Source: Bacteroidota bacterium
Lineage (GTDB): Bacteria > Bacteroidota > Rhodothermia > Rhodothermales > UBA10348
Reading direction: 5' to 3'
Assembly: GCA_029262855.1 (NCBI GenBank)
Contig: JAJCYP010000030.1
Coordinates: forward strand, 101,936-165,935
Length of the DNA: 64,000 nt
Below are positions 1 to 9,874 of this stretch, piece by piece (position 1 is the stretch's first letter; the number at the start of each line of letters is the position of its first letter). The notes under the pieces were generated by a model. That model made no database searches. It was given only the letters and a program-made list of their open reading frames with translations, and was not told where the DNA came from. The translations under genes were made by a program, and so were the position numbers.

Positions 1-17
1 ATTCCCCGCAATGCGGA

Positions 18-2333
<2,316 letters not shown>

Positions 2334-2345
2334 TTGCAGCGGTGC

Positions 2346-2375
2346 CCGGCAGGAAAACGCATGCGTACCTGCCGG
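2346..2375. repeat. Nested inverted repeat downstream of the surface protein gene
   Basis: CCGGCAGG (2346-2353) pairs with CCTGCCGG (2368-2375). The loop contains the perfect palindrome ACGCATGCGT (2357-2366). It sits directly after the stop codon of the surface protein gene. It has no T tract, so it may be a protein-binding palindrome or RNA structure rather than a terminator. Confidence 0.6.
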
Positions 2376-2379
2376 CCCA

Positions 2380-3819
2380 GTGACTCAGAAAAAGGAAACA
2401 GTTTCCAGAAGGCAGGCCCAGTTTCGGAAGAGACTGGGCCTTCTTCGCGTGTGGCTGGCTCGACCCGTAGACGCGGCGCCGCTGGCGTATTTCCGGTTCG
2501 TCTTCGGCGCGATCATGGTCTGGGAGGTGTATCGCTACTGGTCCAAGGGGTGGATCGACCGGTACTACGTTGAACCCCAACTCTTCTTTACCTACCCGGG
2601 ATTCGGTTGGGTCAGCCCCTGGCCAGAACCGTGGATGGAAGTCCATTTCGCCATTCTGGCCGTCCTGGCTGCGGCGATTGCGCTGGGCCTGGCCTACAGG
2701 ATTGCAGCCCCGCTGTTTGCGCTTGGATTCTGGTACGTGTTTCTCCTGGACCAGTCCAACTATCTCAATCATTTCTATCTGATCGCTCTCGTCGCAACGA
2801 TTCTGTCGTTCTTGCCGGCCGAGCGCTACGCATCGCTGGATGCAATCTTGCGACCCGAGCTCCGCCGGCGTTGGGTTCCGTCGTGGACTCTGTGGGTCAT
2901 CCGATTCCAGTTGGGGGTCGCCTACATCTACGGCGGGCTGGCCAAGATCAATGCCGATTGGCTGGCCGGTCGGCCCATGGATGACTGGCTTCAGGGATCG
3001 AGCGACATATGGCTGGTGGGGCCGTATCTGGAGTTGCCCATCGCGGCCCTGTTGCTCTCGTGGGGTGGTCTTGCGTTCGATCTGTTGGTCGTACCTGCTC
3101 TGGTTTACCGTCGAACCCGCGGGGTCGCGGTCGTTGCCGTGGCGGTCTTTCACCTGATGAACTCACAGATCTTCTCGATCGGCATCTTTCCCTGGTTCAT
3201 GCTCGCCGCAACGCCCGTGTTCTTCGGCACGCCCTGGGGGTCAGGTCATCGCGTGAAGGCGGTCCGAGAAAAAATCGCGTCCGGTGCCTGCGTTTCAATT
3301 GCATTCAGTCGACTCGCGTCCGGCCTGCTCGGCACCTATGTGGTAATCCAGCTACTGGTCCCGTTCCGGCACCTCGCCTATCCGGGCAATGTGAGTTGGA
3401 CTGAAGAGGGCCACCTGTTTTCCTGGCACATGAAGCTCCGCGACAAGTCGGGGAGGATCGAGTTCACGGCGCACGACCCGAAAACGGGACGTCGCTGGGC
3501 GTTCGATCATCGGGATTTCCTGAGCGCGCGACAGGCCCGAAAGATGACGGTCCGACCCAATTTGATTGCCCAGTTCGCCCGCAAGGCAAAGCCGCGACTC
3601 GAGGCATCGCTGGGCGTAACTGGCCTTGAGATCCGCGGGTCGGCCATGGTCTCACTCAATGGACGGGACCGGCGACCCATGATCGACCCGGACGTGGACC
3701 TGGCCAGTGCTACCTGGGGATGGAAGCCCGCAGATTGGATCCGGCCGCTTGAAGGCGAATCGTTTGCTCAGGGAGGGGGGCGGTCGGTCCACGTGGGCGC
3801 CCGAAGTGATGACCGATGA
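2380..3819 (+). CDS. HTTM / vitamin K-dependent gamma-carboxylase-like membrane protein
   Basis: The protein is 479 aa from GTG 2380, or 456 aa from GTG 2449, which would avoid the terminator-like hairpin. It is polytopic, with at least six hydrophobic helices between about 25 and 320, then a soluble C-terminal domain. The order matches the HTTM family: RPVDAAPLAYFR near the first helix, then YIYGGLAKINADW (near residue 185). The Lys in this second motif aligns with the catalytic Lys of animal gamma-glutamyl carboxylase (family knowledge). The animal enzyme uses reduced vitamin K and CO2 to carboxylate Glu; the bacterial function is mostly unknown. A complete menaquinone pathway lies downstream. 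The substrate here is not known. Confidence 0.75.
   Translation: MTQKKETVSRRQAQFRKRLGLLRVWLARPVDAAPLAYFRFVFGAIMVWEVYRYWSKGWIDRYYVEPQLFFTYPGFGWVSPWPEPWMEVHFAILAVLAAAIALGLAYRIAAPLFALGFWYVFLLDQSNYLNHFYLIALVATILSFLPAERYASLDAILRPELRRRWVPSWTLWVIRFQLGVAYIYGGLAKINADWLAGRPMDDWLQGSSDIWLVGPYLELPIAALLLSWGGLAFDLLVVPALVYRRTRGVAVVAVAVFHLMNSQIFSIGIFPWFMLAATPVFFGTPWGSGHRVKAVREKIASGACVSIAFSRLASGLLGTYVVIQLLVPFRHLAYPGNVSWTEEGHLFSWHMKLRDKSGRIEFTAHDPKTGRRWAFDHRDFLSARQARKMTVRPNLIAQFARKAKPRLEASLGVTGLEIRGSAMVSLNGRDRRPMIDPDVDLASATWGWKPADWIRPLEGESFAQGGGRSVHVGARSDDR
2415..2446 (+). terminator. Probable intrinsic terminator of the surface protein gene
   Basis: GGCCCAGT (2415-2422) pairs with ACTGGGCC (2433-2440), and TTCTTC follows. 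A smaller hairpin GGAAAC-A-GTTTCC (2394-2406) precedes it. The element overlaps the 5' end of the next ORF if that gene starts at 2380. If it is a real terminator, that gene more likely starts at GTG 2449. Confidence 0.5.
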
Positions 3820-3823
3820 CGGG

Positions 3824-3862
3824 AATCGCAGGGTAAAAGGCACCGTAGCGGTGCCTGCGATT
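3824..3862 (+). terminator. Stem-bulge-stem hairpin after the HTTM gene
   Basis: The upper stem is AGGCACCG (3838-3845) with CGGTGCCT (3849-3856) and a 3-nt loop. The lower stem is AATCGCA (3824-3830) with TGCGATT (3856-3862), one base shared at the junction. A 7-nt bulge GGGTAAA lies between them. It starts 5 nt after the stop codon and lacks a long T tract. It probably ends the HTTM transcript and insulates the promoter that begins at its last base. Confidence 0.55.
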
Positions 3863-3888
3863 TAAGTCTGCCGAGGGATTGCCGATAC
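3862..3888 (+). promoter_or_regulatory. Sigma-28 (FliA/SigD)-like promoter P1
   Basis: TTAAGTCT, an 11-nt spacer, then GCCGATAC. The FliA consensus is TAAAGTTT-N11-GCCGATAA, so the match is 6/8 and 7/8 with exact spacing. The predicted start of transcription is near 3895, about 57 nt before the small ORF at 3952. Confidence 0.6.
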
Positions 3889-3951
3889 AACCCCTGCGGA
3901 CTCCGTCTTATCGGGATCGGGGCCGCTTCTGGCAACCATCCCTCTCCGGTC

Positions 3952-4110
3952 ATGAAAACTCGATTCGCCCGCGTCGCCCTGCTCCTTCTTGCCATGGCGA
4001 CGACGGCTCCCGCCCTCGGCTCAACCTCCGATGGCTTTGGACACGCCGACAGTATCACGAGCGCCACGACTCCCGGCGGCCGCACAGGCCCCATCATGGA
4101 GCGCTACTAG
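3952..4110 (+). CDS. Small exported peptide (52 aa)
   Basis: The ORF starts with ATG and encodes MKTRFARVALLLLAMATTAP and onward. It has a basic N-terminus, a hydrophobic core and an ALG-type signal peptidase site near residue 23. The mature peptide would be about 29 residues, rich in Gly, Ser and Thr and ending in MERY. It stands alone between two sigma-28-like promoters, upstream of the pilus ATPase. No family is recognised. The signal peptide and promoter placement support it being real, but its short length means it could still be chance. Confidence 0.45.
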   Translation: MKTRFARVALLLLAMATTAPALGSTSDGFGHADSITSATTPGGRTGPIMERY

Positions 4111-4166
4111 TCTCGATCGGAGATCTGGACCCGAGCGCTAACTTGGTTTCCGTACCCTGAGATCAC

Positions 4167-4193
4167 TTAAGGGCATAATCGGCAGGACGATAC
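4167..4193 (+). promoter_or_regulatory. Weaker sigma-28-like promoter P2 and 5' UTR hairpin before the pilT-like gene
   Basis: TTAAGGGC, an 11-nt spacer, then GACGATAC. The match to the FliA consensus is 4/8 and 6/8, with the same spacing as P1. A short hairpin CCCCC-TGAAAC-GGGGG (4205-4220) lies in the leader before ATG 4250. On its own it is weak; its position at the head of the pilus operon and its likeness to P1 raise confidence. Confidence 0.4.
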
Positions 4194-4249
4194 AGACTGT
4201 GTGACCCCCTGAAACGGGGGCAGATGCAGCCAGAACATCGCCCGGCCCC

Positions 4250-5623
4250 ATGTACCGAGACTTACCGCTACCTACCTTTTCCGTCGCTGACGCGCCCGGC
4301 GGCCGTCCTCGGACGGCCAAAGACGCACGTGCGCTGATGGCCCAGCGGGGCCACACTCCGTCGGCACCCAAGAGGCAGTCCACTGCGGCACTGAGAGGCC
4401 AGTTCAGCCACGAAGTCCCGATGATCATCCGGGAGATGGCTGAGAAGATCCCATACCAGTTTATGGGTTCCGACCGGGTGTTGTTCGCCTCGGAGCAGGT
4501 GCAACGTCTACCCGCCGTGGACAGGCAGGACATGCGGGAGTTCTTCCACCGCGTGGTCCGGCACATGCTGACTCTGGGCGCGAGTGACATAGACCTGGGA
4601 GGGACCTCGTCGAGGGGTTCCATCTGGCTCCGCATACACGGCGAAAAACGGCCCATCCATCAGTTTGGCATGTTTACGCCCGATGAGTTTACCGTGCTCA
4701 TCCTGAATCTGCTGAACGACAAGAGCCGTGTGGTTCTCGAGGAGCACAGGTCCTCCGACTTCTCCTTCTCGCTGCCCATTGAGGGAGACCGACAGGTCCG
4801 GTTCCGGGCATCGGCATACTACGAGATGGACCAATTGGCGCTCAACATGCGCGCGATCACCGACTCGGTACGCCCACTCAAGTCGCTCGACCTGCACCCC
4901 CAAATCGAGCGTGGTCTGATGTTCAGGCACGTTCGGGACGGACTGACAATCATTGCGGGTGTGACCGGCTCGGGTAAGAGTACGACGCTGGACGCCATCA
5001 TCGACGCGAACAACAAGGACTTCGCCGGGCACATTGTTGTGCTCGGCCAGCCTATCGAGTACATGCACCAGTCCCACCGGTGCATTGTTCGGCATCGGGA
5101 GGTTGGGCGCGACGTCATGTCGTTCAAGCAGGGCATAACCCAGTCTCTTCGACAGGACCCGGATATCGTGGTCATCGGTGAGATGAGAGATCCGCAGACC
5201 ATTTCCGCCACGCTCGAAATCACGGACTCCGGCCACAAGGTGTTTACGACGCTCCATACCTCCTCCGCCGTGGAGTCGATTGACCGAATCATCGCCGAGT
5301 ATCCAACCGACGAGCAGGACCGGGTCCGCGGTCGCCTGGCCGACGTACTTCGTTGCGTCATTGCCCAGAAGCTGGCACCCCGGGTGGGCGGCGGGCGCGT
5401 GATGACCAAGGAGGTCCTCTCGCTGGATTCATCGGCGCGCGCCGCCATCAAGAGCGACAACGCCTCCGAGATTTATCAGATGATGTGGGAGGGTGGAGCA
5501 CAGGGCATGACGACCCTGGAGCAGGATCTGTTTCGCCTTCTGAAGCAGGGTCTGATCACCGTGGAGACGGCCGTGAATTACGCAAACAACAAGAAGCGGC
5601 TGAATCAGCTGCTTCGTCGATAA
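4250..5623 (+). CDS. PilT/PilU-like type IV pilus ATPase
   Basis: The protein is 457 aa, against about 345-380 for typical PilT/PilU, because of an N-terminal extension of roughly 100 residues. The N-terminal PAS-like domain contains LGASDIDLG. The Walker A motif is GVTGSGKST (about 237-245). The Walker B region is DPDIVVIGEMRDPQT, and the His box is GHKVFTTLHTSSA. The Asp box reads GQPIEYMHQ, whereas the family usually has EDPIE, so an acidic residue is replaced by Gln. It would be a cytoplasmic hexamer driving pilus retraction or related dynamics. It leads the run to the PilMN, PilO and secretin genes, 15 nt upstream of the next. No PilB or PilC is in the window. Confidence 0.85.
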   Translation: MYRDLPLPTFSVADAPGGRPRTAKDARALMAQRGHTPSAPKRQSTAALRGQFSHEVPMIIREMAEKIPYQFMGSDRVLFASEQVQRLPAVDRQDMREFFHRVVRHMLTLGASDIDLGGTSSRGSIWLRIHGEKRPIHQFGMFTPDEFTVLILNLLNDKSRVVLEEHRSSDFSFSLPIEGDRQVRFRASAYYEMDQLALNMRAITDSVRPLKSLDLHPQIERGLMFRHVRDGLTIIAGVTGSGKSTTLDAIIDANNKDFAGHIVVLGQPIEYMHQSHRCIVRHREVGRDVMSFKQGITQSLRQDPDIVVIGEMRDPQTISATLEITDSGHKVFTTLHTSSAVESIDRIIAEYPTDEQDRVRGRLADVLRCVIAQKLAPRVGGGRVMTKEVLSLDSSARAAIKSDNASEIYQMMWEGGAQGMTTLEQDLFRLLKQGLITVETAVNYANNKKRLNQLLRR

Positions 5624-5638
5624 TCCCGGAGGCCTGAC

Positions 5639-7366
5639 ATGAAACTGGGATCATCAAGAGACCTTGTCCTGGGCATCGCGGTAACCTACCGTGCGGTTCA
5701 CGGCGTGCTGGTCAAGAACACGCCCGAGGGCCCGGAGGTCGTCCGGCACTTCGACCGCCCCCGCAACATCACGGAGAACATGCCCACGGGCGCTCCGTCA
5801 GACTTTCAGTTCGTCGAGGAGGCGGATCCTGAGGTGAACTTCATCACGGGCGTGCCGGAAACCGACGCCGCCACGCTCTTCCTGGCCTCAGAGTTCGATG
5901 GGGCCAGCCCCACTGGAGAGACGACCGGCTTCGAGGCCATGGGTGCCTCCACGATCGAAATCGAACTGACGGATATTCTCGACGAGTGCGCCGAGGCGGG
6001 GTATCCCGACCCTGAAGTTGCTTTTTGCGTCGGCTCGACAGACCTGGACTACCACGAAGTCCTGGTTCGCTCCAAGAAGGGGGCCCAGGACCGCGCCGCA
6101 AAGAAGGGGAAAGGCAAGCGTCAGGAAAACGGCAAGCTTATACAGCACCTGGCCGCGTCCACGGACTCGAAGTTCGATCCGGACCAGACGATCTTCATCC
6201 CGATGACCCCGAACGAGGAGCGCGTACCTCGCTACCTCGCGGTGTGTGCCCGTCCGAGCGAGATCATCGTACCGACTCTTCGCCGATTGGCCGCGCGCAA
6301 GCGGACGATTTCCGTTGGCGTGATTGAGACGGAGGTCAGCCTCCTGCTCGGCATGGTGCGCCGGATGGTGGCCGATGCCGATGAAGGTCGTACGCCGCCC
6401 TCGCGCCTTCTCGTGCGTGTCGGTGCCGACGACACGGTCATTCTGCTTCTGGAAGGCAACAATCTGAAGCACGTCGAGTCGCTTCGGTCCATCACGTCCT
6501 TCGATTCGCCGGACACCGTCTGTTCTCGCATTCTCCTGCTCCAGGACGAGCAAGGCTTTTCCGATCCTGACGAGATGCTGGTCTTGGGTGAGGAAAACGA
6601 GGAGTCCCTGACACGGCGTCTGGGTGAGTTCTTCGAGGACACCGAGGTCAGGAGTCTACGTCCGCAGCTGCCGCGCAGCAGGGATGACCTGGACGAGGAA
6701 TATTCCCGGGAGGGAACGCTGGCGGCCGCTGCCATTGTTCGTCACCTGACGGACCCGCAGGGCAAGGTCTACTTCGAGCCCGTCACGCTGCTGCCAAAGA
6801 AGCTGTTTCGCCGCGGAATCAGGCTGGAAGGCCTCAAGTGGCAAGTCGTCCCCATGATGGTGGTCCTGTTTGCGACGGTGCTGTTCTTCATGCATCGGTA
6901 CTTGCGGCAGACGAACGAGGCGAAAAATCTCGAGATCAAACTCGGCGAATACCCGGCCGAAATGGTCGAGGGCAACAAGGAAAACCTGCAGGCCCGCATC
7001 GATTCCATTCAGGCCGTCACGGCCGGATACATCCAGGCACTTTACGTCCTGGACAGCATCCTTGTGGGGAGTGACCGCTGGAGCCGCACCATGGAGCAAA
7101 CCTCACGCGAGGCGGCCTCCGTTCCAGGTATTTGGATTGAGAAGTGGGAAGAAGGAGGCGGACTCCTTGAGCTGGAGGGGACCGCAACCGATCGGGATCA
7201 GGTGGTTCGGTACGCCGCCAGAATGGACGGTCAGATACAGAGCCTCTCGTTTGGCGAGATTCGCGATTGGCCCGTCTACCAGTTCAAGATGGCCGTGCCT
7301 CTTCCCGACGAATTGCCAGCGGCCGCACAGTTCCTCCGCGAACAGGCTCGCTCATCCGGAGAGTAA
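5639..7366 (+). CDS. PilM-PilN fusion protein of the type IV pilus alignment complex
   Basis: The protein is 575 aa. The N-terminal ~390 residues are cytoplasmic and start with DLVLGIAVTYRAVHGVLVK, which resembles the first phosphate motif of the actin-like PilM/FtsA fold. A single transmembrane helix follows (about 399-421), then a ~150-residue periplasmic part with the PilN-type coiled-coil plus ferredoxin-like layout. PilM and PilN are normally separate proteins that bind through the PilN N-terminal tail, so this fusion makes the link covalent. A loop rich in Lys/Gly/Gln (about 145-160) breaks the PilM-like part. The assignment rests on layout and gene order, because sequence similarity in these families is low. 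Confidence 0.65.
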   Translation: MKLGSSRDLVLGIAVTYRAVHGVLVKNTPEGPEVVRHFDRPRNITENMPTGAPSDFQFVEEADPEVNFITGVPETDAATLFLASEFDGASPTGETTGFEAMGASTIEIELTDILDECAEAGYPDPEVAFCVGSTDLDYHEVLVRSKKGAQDRAAKKGKGKRQENGKLIQHLAASTDSKFDPDQTIFIPMTPNEERVPRYLAVCARPSEIIVPTLRRLAARKRTISVGVIETEVSLLLGMVRRMVADADEGRTPPSRLLVRVGADDTVILLLEGNNLKHVESLRSITSFDSPDTVCSRILLLQDEQGFSDPDEMLVLGEENEESLTRRLGEFFEDTEVRSLRPQLPRSRDDLDEEYSREGTLAAAAIVRHLTDPQGKVYFEPVTLLPKKLFRRGIRLEGLKWQVVPMMVVLFATVLFFMHRYLRQTNEAKNLEIKLGEYPAEMVEGNKENLQARIDSIQAVTAGYIQALYVLDSILVGSDRWSRTMEQTSREAASVPGIWIEKWEEGGGLLELEGTATDRDQVVRYAARMDGQIQSLSFGEIRDWPVYQFKMAVPLPDELPAAAQFLREQARSSGE

Positions 7367-7369
7367 ATC

Positions 7370-8377
7370 ATGGGACCTGCCAACAACTTTCTCGTGATCG
7401 GAACGATCTGGCTCCTGTCAGTCGGGCTCGGCACGTGGATGACTTTTTTCAAGCAGCCTTCTGAGCTGGAAGACCTTCGGGCCACCGAACAGATGGCGCG
7501 AATTCACCAAAGCGATGTCGCCTCGCTGTTGACCGAGGAGTCCCAAATGCTGGGGAAGGCTTCGGCCATCCAGGCCCAATGGGACTCCCGATACAAGACG
7601 ATTCCCAAGCGCCTGGAGACGCATGAGGTCATCGCCTATCTGAATGGACTGACCATGTCGGGTTTCGAGAGCTTCAACGTCACCTACGACGAGAACCTCG
7701 GCGGCGCGGACTTCAACACGCATGTCTTTTCGATTCAGGGCCGGAGCACCTATGCCGCACTCTACGAGTTCGTCTGGGCCATTGAGAATTACCGATCATT
7801 CTATCGACTCGCCCGATTCGAACTGTCGCACATCGACCTGCCGTCCGTCGACAAGAAAACCGGTCGCGACCGCGTTGACGTCTACGTCTCTTTCGACTTC
7901 AAATTGCACGCCTTCTACGGAGGCAAGGCCGGGCTCAGCGCCGACGACCAACTGCCCGGAACGATGATGGAAGGCATCACGCCATCCACCGAGCTGCCTC
8001 CGGTTCCCGCGTCCGTTCTCCCGGCCCGGACGCCGGCCAAGGACCCCTTCTATCCGATCATCATGTCGGATATCCCGCCGAACACGCACGACCTCCTTGA
8101 TCTCGACTTCGCAGATCTCATCTCGATCGTCGACGGCAAGGCTGTCTTCACGATCGTCAGCCGTAACCAGACGGGAGATACCAGCTCGCGGCTTGTCACG
8201 GTTGGAGTCGGAGACGATGTCTATCTCGGCAGAATCGTGATGGTTGACCCCATCAACAACAAAGTGGTGGCCCGCCTGAACATCGGCGGCATCATGGACG
8301 AGCGGATCTTCGAATTGGAGACCGCAGCCAACTTCCGCCAGGCCATCGGCCCTGCCCAACTGGCACCCTCAAACTGA
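7370..8377 (+). CDS. PilO-like inner membrane alignment protein
   Basis: The protein is 335 aa from ATG 7370, 4 nt after the PilMN stop. It has one N-terminal membrane helix (about 5-23), a helical periplasmic stretch (30-85), then a ferredoxin-like domain. The C-terminal ~120 residues, after a Pro-rich linker (LPPVPASVLPARTPAKDPF), look like an added beta domain and may do the work of the absent PilP. The call rests mainly on topology and on its position between PilMN and the secretin. Confidence 0.65.
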   Translation: MGPANNFLVIGTIWLLSVGLGTWMTFFKQPSELEDLRATEQMARIHQSDVASLLTEESQMLGKASAIQAQWDSRYKTIPKRLETHEVIAYLNGLTMSGFESFNVTYDENLGGADFNTHVFSIQGRSTYAALYEFVWAIENYRSFYRLARFELSHIDLPSVDKKTGRDRVDVYVSFDFKLHAFYGGKAGLSADDQLPGTMMEGITPSTELPPVPASVLPARTPAKDPFYPIIMSDIPPNTHDLLDLDFADLISIVDGKAVFTIVSRNQTGDTSSRLVTVGVGDDVYLGRIVMVDPINNKVVARLNIGGIMDERIFELETAANFRQAIGPAQLAPSN

Positions 8378-8390
8378 CGGGCCCCAAGCA

Positions 8391-9734
8391 ATGAAAACAT
8401 CTCGCATCGCCCTTCTTCTGGTCGTCGCCCTGATAGGCGCCTCGACCGTTCAGGCCCAGCGCGTGCCGCAGCGTGCCCTGAGGACGTACATCCCGGAAGA
8501 CCAGCTGGTATCCTTTCTGCCCTCGACACCGATGTCCACCTACCTGCAGTTGGTGAATCCCATTTTTGCCCGGGTGGCCGGCAAGGAGGTCATCGACCCC
8601 GATGGAATGGACTTCGAGATCGGGATCCCTCTCCAGGCCATGCATTTTCTGGATGCGACGGAGATGGTCCTGGCGTACAACGGATACGTCCTGCGTGAGA
8701 CGGACAAGTACTTCATGGTCGAACCAGCTGCTCCGATCGACCCCGTGGATCCCATACCGGGCGGGATGACGATTGACCCGGCGACGGGCGCTGCAGTCGT
8801 GGGCCTGGCCTCGCTGGCTACAAAGCAGGTCCGCATCAGCGCCGTCCTTTTCGAACTGAACCACACCAAGGCACGTGACTCCGGCATCAATTGGAGCGTC
8901 ATCTTTGGCGAAGCGAGCGCGGCCGCGGCAGCCGGTGGCGGCTCGACATCAGCGGGCGGCGGCGGTCAGGGTCTCAATTTTTTCCTGAAGACCGATGAAC
9001 TGTTCAAGCCCCTGAACGACTTTCTGATCTCGCCAAGTGTGATAGATCTGAAAGATCTCAAGTCCCTCATCCAGCTTGCCGAGGCTTCAGGCGTTGGTGA
9101 GACGATTGCAAGCCCCGAAATCACCGTGCAGTCTGGACAGAAAGGCAATTTTCAGAGCGGTCAGGACATTCCGATCCAGACGTTGGACTTCTCGGGCAAC
9201 ACGATCACCACGCTGCTGCAGACCGGTATCATCATCAATGTAACGCCCACGATTATCACCGAACTCAGCCCGGATTCGGTGGAGGTGGAGATTGTCCATC
9301 TGGATGTCAGCGTGGAGCGCTCGTCCAGCCGTCCGTCAACGGCAGGTCCGATCATAGACCGCAGCCAGGCCGGGACCCAGGTCGTGTCGCTCAACGGTGA
9401 GCAGGTCATGATCGGTGGACTCTACAGCACCGATGAGGCCGTTTCACGTCGTGGCGTACCGTTTCTCAAGGATCTGCCAGGGTGGTTCTTCGGCCTGAAA
9501 TATCTCTTCTCGCGTTCCCAAACCACCGTCTCGCAGAAGGAACTGCTCATGGTTCTGCAGGCCGACATCGTCGAGCCCCTGCTCACCCGGTCGGAGAAAC
9601 CCTACCAGCAGGATCTTCTGGGTCGTCGACGTCAGCAGGTTCAGGATGCGCTCCGTCGCTTCAACGAGCAGGTTAACGCCAACAGGGAGAAGCCGAACCG
9701 TTACGACGGCCAGAACGAGGAAAAGAAAAATTAG
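8391..9734 (+). CDS. Secretin (PilQ/GspD family)
   Basis: The protein is 447 aa, with a signal peptide (1-23, cut after VQA). A short N-terminal domain (about 25-120) is followed by the secretin core. Typical secretin features are the segment IASPEITVQSGQKGNFQSG, the GIIINVTPTI strand and the C-terminal GGLYSTDEAVSRRGVPFLKD. A Gly/Ala/Ser-rich insert (about 178-198) precedes the core. It is short for PilQ (usually 600-700 aa) and has no AMIN or multiple N1 domains. It forms the outer-membrane pore for the pilus and is the last gene of the operon, ahead of a strong terminator. Confidence 0.85.
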   Translation: MKTSRIALLLVVALIGASTVQAQRVPQRALRTYIPEDQLVSFLPSTPMSTYLQLVNPIFARVAGKEVIDPDGMDFEIGIPLQAMHFLDATEMVLAYNGYVLRETDKYFMVEPAAPIDPVDPIPGGMTIDPATGAAVVGLASLATKQVRISAVLFELNHTKARDSGINWSVIFGEASAAAAAGGGSTSAGGGGQGLNFFLKTDELFKPLNDFLISPSVIDLKDLKSLIQLAEASGVGETIASPEITVQSGQKGNFQSGQDIPIQTLDFSGNTITTLLQTGIIINVTPTIITELSPDSVEVEIVHLDVSVERSSSRPSTAGPIIDRSQAGTQVVSLNGEQVMIGGLYSTDEAVSRRGVPFLKDLPGWFFGLKYLFSRSQTTVSQKELLMVLQADIVEPLLTRSEKPYQQDLLGRRRQQVQDALRRFNEQVNANREKPNRYDGQNEEKKN

Positions 9735-9804
9735 CCGACAAGGGCCACCGGCCCGGCGCACGACAACAGAAAATCGGGGTCCCTTGCGGCCGCGGTGTTC
9801 CGGC

Positions 9805-9838
9805 GGGCGGCATCCGAGAGGGTGCCGCCCTTATTTCG
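9805..9838 (+). terminator. Intrinsic terminator after the secretin gene
   Basis: An 11-bp stem (GGGCGGCATCC with GGGTGCCGCCC, one G-T pair) is closed by a GAGA tetraloop and followed by TTATTTCG. A second hairpin, GGTCTGG (9847-9853) with CCGGACC (9862-9868), lies on the side of the convergent gene that ends at 9875 and may serve that gene. Confidence 0.8.
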
Positions 9839-9874
9839 TGCTGGCAGGTCTGGATTGAACCCCGGACCTAGCTC

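Noticed and set aside
3879..4160. A 93-aa plus-strand ORF overlapping the small exported peptide
   Set aside because: It is Arg/Pro/His-rich with no start signal and lies in a different frame from the signal-peptide ORF at 3952-4110, which looks more real.
9847..9868. Possible tRNA T-arm on the minus strand (GGTTCAATCC-like)
   Set aside because: The hairpin has no acceptor, anticodon or D arm around it; it is better read as a hairpin between convergent genes.
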